DNA of 64,000 nucleotides from positions 1 to 64,000 of the forward strand of contig JABAZA010000018.1 in NCBI GenBank assembly GCA_018608725.1, in the 5' to 3' direction. The notes under the pieces are model-generated. The model worked only from the letters and a program-made list of their open reading frames with translations. It was not told where the DNA came from and made no database searches. The stretch comes from Flavobacteriaceae bacterium. GTDB lineage: Bacteria; Bacteroidota; Bacteroidia; Flavobacteriales; Flavobacteriaceae. The position numbers were made by a program, and so were the translations under genes. Every line of letters starts with the position of its first letter. Position 1 is the stretch's first letter. Below, one piece after another: positions 1 through 7,890 of the stretch.

Positions 1-65
1 GTATCGCCCATTTCATTCATAGCGTCAACACTTAAATTTGGGAATTTTTTTCCTACAATTGCCAT
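1..65 (-). CDS. Peroxiredoxin (AhpC/TSA type), N-terminal fragment
   Basis: The reverse strand reads from an ATG at position 65 through 21 codons to the window edge. The start includes GKKFPNLSVDAMNEMGD, which resembles the N-terminus of Bacteroidota 2-Cys peroxiredoxins of the AhpC family. These are cytosolic thiol peroxidases that reduce hydrogen peroxide and organic hydroperoxides. The peroxidatic cysteine lies about 30 residues further on, outside the window, so function cannot be confirmed from what is visible. The gene points out of the window. The 131 bp between it and the nhaC stop is very AT-rich and must hold its promoter. The call rests on the N-terminal resemblance alone. Confidence 0.7.
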   Translation of the reverse strand, partial: MAIVGKKFPNLSVDAMNEMGD

Positions 66-196
66 AGTATGATTTTATATAGTTATTAAATTAATGATTA
101 CAAATATAGCATATGATTTAACTAATTATAGTACAGAAAAATTTTAATTTCCTATACTGCTATAAGTATAACTGATTATTTATAATTTGTATTGAA

Positions 197-1681
197 TTAA
201 GATTTTTTAAGTTGTTTTATCTTAATCGAGAATGCCGCAAATAAAAGAGTCATAAACGGACTGATCCAGTTGAAAAAAGCGTAGATAAAATAATCGGCAA
301 CAGAAACACCGAGTACACCACTTTGGTAGGCTCCACAAGTATTCCAAGGAACTAATACGGATGTTACAGTACCAGAATCTTCTAGTGTACGGCTTAAGTT
401 TTCAGGTGCTAACCCTCGATCTTTATAGGCTTTTTTAAACATTTTTCCAGGAACTACTAATGCCAGATATTGATCTGATGCAGTGACATTCAGTGCCAAA
501 CAACTAGCAACAGTACTCGCAAACAATCCAAAAGTAGTGGTGGCTAAACTTAATAAAGCGTTACTAATCCGAGAGAGTGCTCCAATAGCATCCATCACCC
601 CTCCAAAAACCATGGCACAAACAATTAGCCAAATAGTTCCCAACATTCCATTCATTCCACCTGAAGTAAATAAATCATTCAGTTCTAGACTTGTAGTTTC
701 AACGGCTGTATCAACCGTAATTGCTTTCATAACTCCTTTGTAAGCCGCTTCAAAACTTAATGTATTTGTTTCAGAGATTGCCATGATAATTTGAGGTTGT
801 GCAATAATGGCTGCAATTGCACCCAACAAAGTTCCAATGAGCAACGCAATTAAGGGTGGTGTTTTCTTTACGATTAATATAATGACTAAAACAGGAACAC
901 TAAACAACCAAGGCGAAATATTAAAAGCGCCATCAATAGCTTGTAATTTATCTGATATATCGGGGGTTCCATTGGTATCTAAATTTAAACCAATAATTAA
1001 AAAAATAATCAGAGTTACTATTAGGGTCGGTACTGTAGTGAAAGCCATATATCTTATATGATCAAATAAGTTACTCCCAGCCATAGCAGGAGCTAAATTT
1101 GTGGTATCGCTAAGTGGCGACATTTTATCTCCAAAATAGGCTCCAGATAATACCGCTCCAGCAGTCATTCCTGCTGAAATCCCTAAAGTGTTTCCGATTC
1201 CAATTAAAGCAATTCCTACGGTGGCAGAGGTGGTCCAACTGCTTCCTGTTGCAATGGAGATAATCGCACAAATAATTACTGAGGCTACAAGAAAAAACGT
1301 GGGGTTTAGAATTTGTAATCCATAATAAATCATTGAAGGAATGACCCCACTAATGAGCCAAGTTCCTGCCAAAGCACCTACCATTAATAGAATTAAAAGT
1401 GCCCCTGTGGTTGATTTTACATTTTCTGCAACTTCTTCTAGCATTTGTTTGTAACTAACTTTGTTATAAAAACCAACAATGGCTGCTACGGCGGCTCCTA
1501 ATATCAATATAAATTGATTACTGCCACTAAGAGCGTCATCACCAAACACATAAAAAACATTGTAAAATAACATCGCTACAAGAGCTATTACAGGGATGAG
1601 TGCTTCCCATATGCTTAACTCTTTATTTTTAATAATTACGTTGTTATCGGAATTTTTTTGGGAGATGTCATTACTTTTCAT
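197..1681 (-). CDS. nhaC: Na+/H+ antiporter, NhaC family
   Basis: A 494-residue polytopic inner-membrane protein with about 11-12 hydrophobic segments after a polar cytosolic N-terminus of about 22 residues. The segment GAYFGDKMSPLSDTTNLAP at residues 180-198 is the hallmark of the NhaC branch of the ion transporter superfamily. Family members exchange cytoplasmic Na+ for external H+ (some are malate-lactate or arginine antiporters), so the substrate is inferred. The length is normal for NhaC and the ATG start precedes the first membrane segment sensibly. It follows the E1 gene on the same strand after a 97-bp gap, so it may have its own promoter. A sodium exporter fits a marine organism. Confidence 0.9.
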   Translation of the reverse strand: MKSNDISQKNSDNNVIIKNKELSIWEALIPVIALVAMLFYNVFYVFGDDALSGSNQFILILGAAVAAIVGFYNKVSYKQMLEEVAENVKSTTGALLILLMVGALAGTWLISGVIPSMIYYGLQILNPTFFLVASVIICAIISIATGSSWTTSATVGIALIGIGNTLGISAGMTAGAVLSGAYFGDKMSPLSDTTNLAPAMAGSNLFDHIRYMAFTTVPTLIVTLIIFLIIGLNLDTNGTPDISDKLQAIDGAFNISPWLFSVPVLVIILIVKKTPPLIALLIGTLLGAIAAIIAQPQIIMAISETNTLSFEAAYKGVMKAITVDTAVETTSLELNDLFTSGGMNGMLGTIWLIVCAMVFGGVMDAIGALSRISNALLSLATTTFGLFASTVASCLALNVTASDQYLALVVPGKMFKKAYKDRGLAPENLSRTLEDSGTVTSVLVPWNTCGAYQSGVLGVSVADYFIYAFFNWISPFMTLLFAAFSIKIKQLKKS

Positions 1682-1778
1682 AGCCTAGTACTTCAATAAT
1701 TGTGTAGTGTAATGTTACGATTTTAGTCTGTGCTTTGCAAATCAAAGCTACAATTCAAATTGAATGAATTCTACTCAG

Positions 1779-4190
1779 CTATCTTAATTTAGGAAAGGAG
1801 GAAGGATCCACTTCATGAAACATATTATAAACCGATTCAAATACATCATCTTCAGATGGTTTGCTAAAATAATCACCATCTGTACCGTATGCAGGTCGGT
1901 GTTCTTTTGCGGTGAGCATTTGTGGTTTGCTATCTAAGTTTTGATAGATGTCTTGATGTTCTAGGATTTCATTAAGAATATATGCCGATGCTCCCCCTGG
2001 AACATCTTCATCAACAATAAGAAGACGATTTGTTTTTTCAACACTTTTTGAAATATCTTTTTGAATGTCAAAGGGGATGAGTGATTGAATGTCAATAATT
2101 TCAACATCGATATCGACTTCCAAAAGTTCTTTTGCGGCTTGTTGAACAATGCGTAATGTGGAGCCATACGAAACAATAGTAAGATCTGCACCTTGTTTGA
2201 TTGTTTCCACAACTCCGATAGGGGTTCTAAATTCGCCTAAGTTTGAAGGTTCCTTTTCTTTTAATCGGTAGCCATTTAAACATTCCACTACCATTGCTGG
2301 TTGATCACTCTCTAAAAGTGTGTTGTAAAATCCGGCGGCTTTGGTCATGTTTCTTGGCACTAATATAAAAACACCTCTAATAAGGTTTAGAATTCCACCC
2401 AATTGAGATCCAGAATGCCAGATGCCTTCTAAGCGGTGTCCACGTGTTCGAATGATTAAGGGAGCTTTTTGTTTTCCAAATGTTCGGTAATGTAAGGTGG
2501 ACAAATCGTCACTTATAATTTGAAGTGCATAGATCATATAATCAAGATATTGGATTTCTGCGATAGGTCTAAGCCCACGAAGAGCCATTCCAATTCCTTG
2601 ACCTATAATAGTTGCTTCACGAATTCCAGTATCCGCAACTCGTATTTCACCATACTTTTCTTGTAAGCCCTCAAGTCCTTGATTCACATCTCCAATCATA
2701 CCCGTATCTTCTCCAAAAATTAAAACTTCTGAATGTTTACTTAAGATTTTATCAAAATTATCACGCAAAATCAAACGCCCATCGACTAGTTTCGACGTTT
2801 CGTCAAAAACAGGAAGTACTTCTTGAATATTGGTAGCTCTTAAGGAGGATTCACTATAAAGAAGTGAACTATATTTAGGTTGATTTTTTTCAAAAAAGGT
2901 GTTCACCCACTGAACAAATTGATCTTTTTCGGGAGTGTTTTCGTGAATTAAGTGTTTTAAAACACGGCGGGCGGAACTTATAATATCTTTTCGTAAGGGG
3001 TTGTGAATTAGTTCTAACTGAGAAATCGACTTGTGAATAAAGACTTTTTGGGAAGCCGTAACTGCAGCCGATTTCATAAGTTTTATGACTTCTTGTTTTT
3101 CATTTTCTAACGGTTTAGAAAATTCTTTCCATGCTTTGAGTTTTCCTTCTTTAACGTTCTTTTTTGCACTGCGATCGATTGCAGTAATTTCTTCCTCTGT
3201 TGCGATCTCATTAGAAATGATCCAATCACGAAATTTCAAATTACAATCAATTGATTTTTCCCAGGCTAAACGCTTGTTATTTTTATATCTTTCATGAGAT
3301 CCTGAAGTCGAATGTCCTTGAGGTTGAGAGAGTTCGTTAACGTGAATTAAAACAGGGATGTGTTTAGTTCTTGAGATTTGACTGGCTTTTTGGTAGGTAT
3401 TAATGAGTTCTACATAATCCCATCCTTTTACCCTTAAAATTTCGTAACCCTCCTGTTTGGAATCGCGTTGAAATCCTTTTAAAATTTCAGAAATATTCTC
3501 TTTTGTTGTTTGATGTTTTGCATGTACAGAGATGCCATAGTCATCGTCCCAAATACTAATTACCATTGGCACTTGAAGTACACCAGCAGCATTTATAGTT
3601 TCAAAAAACACACCTTCACTTGTACTCGCGTTTCCAATCGTTCCCCAAGCGACTTCATTTCCTGAGTTTGAAAATTTTTCAGAATCGAGATCTTTAAGGG
3701 TTCTATAGACTTTAGATGCTTGTGCCAATCCTAACAATCGTGGCATTTGAGCCCCAGTAGGAGAGATGTCAGAACTTGAGTTTTTCTGTATTGTTAGATT
3801 TTTCCAATCAAAATTTTCGTCTAAAGAATGGGTCGTGAAATGCCCTCCCATTTGCCTTCCAGCACTCATAGGGTCTTTAGTGATATCGGTAGTTCCGTAA
3901 AGCCCAGCAAAAAACTGTTCAATGCTGAGTTCTCCAATTGCCATCATAAAGGTTTGATCTCGATAATAACCAGATCTAAAATCTCCATTTTGAAACGCTT
4001 TTGCCCAAGCTAATTGTGGAAGTTCTTTACCGTCACCAAAAATCCCGAATTTTGCTTTTCCTGTTAAGACTTCGCGTCGTCCAAGAAGGCTGCATTCTCT
4101 ACTGGTGACCGCTATTGTATAATCATTCAACACTTCATTTTTGAAGTCCTCAAATGTTATGTTTTTTGTAAGGTCATTTTTGATTTGCAT
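1779..4190 (-). CDS. Fused alpha/beta E1 component of a 2-oxoacid dehydrogenase complex
   Basis: An 803-residue thiamine diphosphate enzyme with the E1-alpha domain (about 1-400) and E1-beta domain (about 460-800) in one chain. Most bacteria encode these as two proteins. The beta half shows the GEDTGMIGDVNQGL and ADTGIREATIIGQGIGMA regions and the C-terminal transketolase-like domain (SYGSTLRIVQQAAKELL). Bacteroidota fusions of this type are usually assigned to branched-chain 2-oxoacid dehydrogenase, which feeds Leu/Ile/Val degradation and branched fatty-acid primers. Substrate specificity is inferred. In the alpha half the cofactor motif GDG...NN appears as G186-N187-A188 with D215-D216, so the usual metal-binding Asp is Asn here. 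No E2 or E3 gene lies nearby. Confidence 0.85.
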   Translation of the reverse strand: MQIKNDLTKNITFEDFKNEVLNDYTIAVTSRECSLLGRREVLTGKAKFGIFGDGKELPQLAWAKAFQNGDFRSGYYRDQTFMMAIGELSIEQFFAGLYGTTDITKDPMSAGRQMGGHFTTHSLDENFDWKNLTIQKNSSSDISPTGAQMPRLLGLAQASKVYRTLKDLDSEKFSNSGNEVAWGTIGNASTSEGVFFETINAAGVLQVPMVISIWDDDYGISVHAKHQTTKENISEILKGFQRDSKQEGYEILRVKGWDYVELINTYQKASQISRTKHIPVLIHVNELSQPQGHSTSGSHERYKNNKRLAWEKSIDCNLKFRDWIISNEIATEEEITAIDRSAKKNVKEGKLKAWKEFSKPLENEKQEVIKLMKSAAVTASQKVFIHKSISQLELIHNPLRKDIISSARRVLKHLIHENTPEKDQFVQWVNTFFEKNQPKYSSLLYSESSLRATNIQEVLPVFDETSKLVDGRLILRDNFDKILSKHSEVLIFGEDTGMIGDVNQGLEGLQEKYGEIRVADTGIREATIIGQGIGMALRGLRPIAEIQYLDYMIYALQIISDDLSTLHYRTFGKQKAPLIIRTRGHRLEGIWHSGSQLGGILNLIRGVFILVPRNMTKAAGFYNTLLESDQPAMVVECLNGYRLKEKEPSNLGEFRTPIGVVETIKQGADLTIVSYGSTLRIVQQAAKELLEVDIDVEIIDIQSLIPFDIQKDISKSVEKTNRLLIVDEDVPGGASAYILNEILEHQDIYQNLDSKPQMLTAKEHRPAYGTDGDYFSKPSEDDVFESVYNMFHEVDPSSFPKLR

Positions 4191-4314
4191 TCTGAGCGAA
4201 TTCTAGTGAGCTGCAAATATAAAATATTTAGAGCCTATGTCCTATGCTTTGTAATGATAATTAACGGGCTGTAGCTGTTTTGAGAAAATAAAATTAGCTG
4301 TTATGTGGGTTTAA

Positions 4315-7161
4315 TTAAAACCATTCCCTTCTGAATAGTCCTAAAAGTGCTTTGGGTTCGGCGGTAAACACGAATCGTATTTTTTGACTGTACTGAGGTT
4401 GGTTAATTTCCCATCCTAGGTTTGAATAGAAAGGAAAAAATATTTCGAAGTAATCGGTTATTAGATTGAGTCGGATTCCGGCGTCATAAACAAATAAAGG
4501 TTTTTGACCTTTATTTTTTAGAAATCCAATATCGCCATAGGCTTGGATGTATTTCCATATTGAAGCACTCGCATTTATGGTGGTTAACCATTCATTTGCG
4601 AATGCGGTATCGAGTTTTGATTTGAACCCACCTTCGGCGATAATAAGTTGTTGACTGAAGATTCCTGAAGATTCAAATTGTCCCAAATAATTATAATCAA
4701 ATAAATAATCGGTTGGACGATCCAAAGCAAAATCAAAATTTTGTTCCCCTGTCGGAATTTTAGAATACAAGAACGTTCCAGCATATAGCCTTACATTATA
4801 AAATTGATTTTTATTGGAACGTCTTCTTATTTCGTAGTTTAAGGACAATTTACCAAACTGATCTGAAAATTGGGCATCCAAAAACCAATTGTGATATCTT
4901 TTGAACCCATTATAACCATCGATATACCGAATGTTAAAGACTTTATATGGAGGAGTATTTGCTTGATCATCTTCAAGTTCTACAAAATCTTTTTCGATGC
5001 TAACATATCTTAAATTCAGGCTTTTTAGTTGATTAGACCTCAAATCTGAAGCATCTCTAAAGTTAAAATTAATATAAGGAACTACCTTGGTTACAAATGC
5101 ATTTTTTGCAAAACTTGAGTGCGTTACTGATAGTCCAAAATTTATGTTGTACAGGTCTTGATCTTCAAAATAACTGTTATATATAACTTTTGCAAAACCT
5201 GTTAGCGCGTTTGAATTTATACTATATATTGGAGTAATACCATACAAAAATGGTTTGTTTAAGACGCCTTTGTTATTGATGTTTACTCCTAAATTGAGAC
5301 CGTCATATATATTTTTATATTCTACTATTGGTAAAAAATACAATTGATTATTTTGGGGTGATTCTACATCTTTAAAAAATCGTAATTGAAGCGGTTTATT
5401 AAATAAAGATTTCCCAGAGATGTTTTTCCAATTGTTTCTTAAATCAAACTCAGGAACTTTTTTATCATAATTAAGCACCAATTTGTCTGCTTGCAAGTTG
5501 CGAACGACAAATTGCTTTTTATCTCTAATTCCTGTAAGCCATTGTTTAGAAATAATTTTCCCATCTTTAAACATAAAAAGAGATATAGGCCTTTGCCCAC
5601 TCTTTTTGTTTTTGACCGTAAAATAGATTGAGTCTTTTGAAGATTTTACACGAGTGATTTTATAATCTATTTGTTTGGCGTTTGTTAAATAAGAATCAAA
5701 AAACCAATCGATGTCTTTTGTAGTTTTTGTCTTTAAATAAGATTTAAAACGTTCTGTCGTTAGAAGTTCTTTTTTAGGGGTAATTACAAGTTCTTTTATC
5801 CAATCTTCAAGCTTTGAATCCTCAATAAAATCTTCAAGATAAAGAAGCCCTAAAGCAGCCTTGTATTTGCTAGACAGGTTGGCATTAAATTTTAAAAGGG
5901 AATCTTTTGGTGTATTTAATGCTTGATCGCGCCCCGTTCTTTTCATGTGTAAATAGGTCAATGGGTATTGACTATTGTACTTTAATTTTGCTAAATTATA
6001 AGATTTGATCCCCCAAACCTTTGAAAACTTCCCGATTAATGATTCATCTTTATAAAAATGTTCGACATAGTTCATTAATATAAAATTCTCAAATCCTGCT
6101 TGTATCCAATAGTCTTCTCGTGGATTTATTTTTAAGTGTCGTTTTAAATATAGCCTTGTTAAGTTTTTTAAAAGGTTTAATTCATACTTGAATTGCTTAG
6201 AAAATGGGGCTAAATAATCTGGAATAATATTTAAGCCATAGACAGGGTAGTTACTTAGATCTAAATTTGTAACTAATAGATTATCATGTGGATAGGCTGT
6301 TAGTTTTGAATTTAAGAAACCAACAACTTTTTTTAACAGTTCAATTTGTTCTAAATCACTTATTTTATTTTCGTTGATATCTGTTATGATATTTAAATTT
6401 TCAACGTTAAAATTTACAAAGCGTTTTTTGGATATGTAAAGACGACTGTCTGTGCGCTTTTTCCCTGAAAAATTAAAGCTGTTATTTTGTTGATTTAATT
6501 GTGTAGATTCTAAATTTAATTCGGAAGTAACGTCATAAAGTTCAGGAACGTTAATACTCAGTTCAATGTTAGATTCTGGCGTGTAATAGTCATTAATGTT
6601 CTTATTGCTGTATAATTTCCATTCGGAATTTTCATAGACCGCTGGAGAAATATACCAATATTTTAAATTGTAATCTCCATCCTTAGTAACTCCGTACCCT
6701 GTAAATCGATCGTTTTGAATTTGAAGCGTATATTCAAAATGTAAGGAGATTGTGGCGTTAGGTATGACTTCATTTTCTAATGAGACTTTAAAAATATCTG
6801 GGTGGTTTTCTAGGTAGGAGTAATTTATACTTTTTCCAAGAGAGTCTTTAATTGTAGTTATTTTTGTATAACCACGATCCTTCGGTTTTAGTGAGAGTAG
6901 GTCATTGTTAAATTCTTCTACAAACCGATTTGAAAGTGGAGTTGTAGGACTGCTATAACTCGACGTCCAGTCATTAAAATACAGTTCATTTAAACTGTTG
7001 TCTGAAGTATTGTGATAGTCAATTCGATGCTTAATGGTTATTGTATTCAATTCGGCATCTAAGACACCTTCAATTTGCATGGCATGTTGTCCATGAGTGG
7101 TGAATACACTTATGTATAAAATAAGCGTTAACAGGGGCTTTAATAACGGTCTTAAAATCAA
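4315..7161 (-). CDS. Secreted M1-peptidase-like protein lacking the zinc motif, with C-terminal barrel-like region
   Basis: A 948-residue exported protein. Residues 1-25 form a signal peptide ending near HGQ. Residues 30-260 resemble the N-terminal beta-sandwich of M1 aminopeptidases. Residues 330-520 look like the helical peptidase domain, but HExxH is absent: the aligned region near 331-342 reads LLKNLTRLYLKRH, and the downstream zinc-Glu segment WxxEGxA appears as WIQAGFENF (352-360). The last 350 residues are rich in alternating aromatic strands and end in RREWF, typical of an outer-membrane beta-barrel. It is probably a non-catalytic surface protein. The start is TTG: an in-frame TAG lies six codons upstream, and the next ATG would cut off the signal peptide. 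It lies 18 bp after the LOG-family gene. Confidence 0.7.
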   Translation of the reverse strand: MILRPLLKPLLTLILYISVFTTHGQHAMQIEGVLDAELNTITIKHRIDYHNTSDNSLNELYFNDWTSSYSSPTTPLSNRFVEEFNNDLLSLKPKDRGYTKITTIKDSLGKSINYSYLENHPDIFKVSLENEVIPNATISLHFEYTLQIQNDRFTGYGVTKDGDYNLKYWYISPAVYENSEWKLYSNKNINDYYTPESNIELSINVPELYDVTSELNLESTQLNQQNNSFNFSGKKRTDSRLYISKKRFVNFNVENLNIITDINENKISDLEQIELLKKVVGFLNSKLTAYPHDNLLVTNLDLSNYPVYGLNIIPDYLAPFSKQFKYELNLLKNLTRLYLKRHLKINPREDYWIQAGFENFILMNYVEHFYKDESLIGKFSKVWGIKSYNLAKLKYNSQYPLTYLHMKRTGRDQALNTPKDSLLKFNANLSSKYKAALGLLYLEDFIEDSKLEDWIKELVITPKKELLTTERFKSYLKTKTTKDIDWFFDSYLTNAKQIDYKITRVKSSKDSIYFTVKNKKSGQRPISLFMFKDGKIISKQWLTGIRDKKQFVVRNLQADKLVLNYDKKVPEFDLRNNWKNISGKSLFNKPLQLRFFKDVESPQNNQLYFLPIVEYKNIYDGLNLGVNINNKGVLNKPFLYGITPIYSINSNALTGFAKVIYNSYFEDQDLYNINFGLSVTHSSFAKNAFVTKVVPYINFNFRDASDLRSNQLKSLNLRYVSIEKDFVELEDDQANTPPYKVFNIRYIDGYNGFKRYHNWFLDAQFSDQFGKLSLNYEIRRRSNKNQFYNVRLYAGTFLYSKIPTGEQNFDFALDRPTDYLFDYNYLGQFESSGIFSQQLIIAEGGFKSKLDTAFANEWLTTINASASIWKYIQAYGDIGFLKNKGQKPLFVYDAGIRLNLITDYFEIFFPFYSNLGWEINQPQYSQKIRFVFTAEPKALLGLFRREWF

Positions 7162-7179
7162 AAGTTTACTTTTAAACTA

Positions 7180-7869
7180 TTAAAAATTTGGGCTTAATTG
7201 ATATTCTGTATAGAAATTATTTAGAATTTCAATGACTTCATCAGAAGTATCAACCACGTGAATTAAGTCTAGATCTTTTGCGCTGATAGTTTCAAAGCGT
7301 TCTAATAAGGTTGCTTTAATCCAATCTAACAAACCAACCCAAAAGGAAGAACCGACTAGAATGACAGGAAATTTTTCAATTTTATGAGTTTGAATTAATG
7401 TAATGGCTTCAAACAATTCATCGAGTGTTCCAAATCCACCTGGCATGACTACAATTCCTTGAGAATATTTGACAAACATGACTTTTCTAACAAAAAAATA
7501 GTCAAAATCTAAACTCTTGTCAGGGTCAATATATGGGTTGTTATGTTGTTCAAAAGGGAGTTCAATATTAAGCCCCACAGAAGTACCGCCAGCCAAATGT
7601 GCTCCTTTATTTCCAGCTTCCATAATTCCGGGACCACCTCCAGTAATGACTCCATACCCAGCTTCAACAATAGCAGATGCTACTTCAGTTGATAGTTTGT
7701 AATAGGGATCTTCTTTTGGAGTTCGAGCAGACCCAAAAATTGATACACAGGGACCTATTTTACTCATCTTTTCAAATCCATTCACAAATTCTCCCATGAT
7801 TTTAAAAATTGCCCAGGAATCATTTGTTTTTATTGCATTCCATCCTTTGTGTTTGTGTTCTGGTGTCAT
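7180..7869 (-). CDS. LOG family protein (TIGR00730), nucleotide 5'-monophosphate phosphoribohydrolase-like
   Basis: A 229-residue Rossmann-fold protein of the lysine-decarboxylase-like/LOG family. The diagnostic PGGFGTLDE motif is at 143-151 and GGGPGIMEA at 77-85. Characterised relatives (plant LOG, bacterial PpnN and Cys-type LOGs) hydrolyse the N-glycosidic bond of nucleoside 5'-monophosphates or cytokinin ribotides to give the free base and ribose 5-phosphate. Despite many database names it is not a lysine decarboxylase. The natural substrate here is unknown; purine nucleotide salvage is the safest inference. It is co-directional with uvrA (21-bp gap) and with the M1-like gene (18 bp), so it probably shares a transcript. 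Confidence 0.85.
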   Translation of the reverse strand: MTPEHKHKGWNAIKTNDSWAIFKIMGEFVNGFEKMSKIGPCVSIFGSARTPKEDPYYKLSTEVASAIVEAGYGVITGGGPGIMEAGNKGAHLAGGTSVGLNIELPFEQHNNPYIDPDKSLDFDYFFVRKVMFVKYSQGIVVMPGGFGTLDELFEAITLIQTHKIEKFPVILVGSSFWVGLLDWIKATLLERFETISAKDLDLIHVVDTSDEVIEILNNFYTEYQLSPNF

Positions 7870-7890
7870 AATACTATTATATTAAGCTCA

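Noticed and set aside
1732-1765. Small hairpin GCTTTG-N5-CAAAGC (1732-1748) and palindrome ATTCAA-A-TTGAAT (1753-1765) after the E1 stop
   Set aside because: The stem is only 6 bp with no T-run on the reverse strand, and the palindrome is short and AT-rich. Either could be chance; not called as a terminator or operator.
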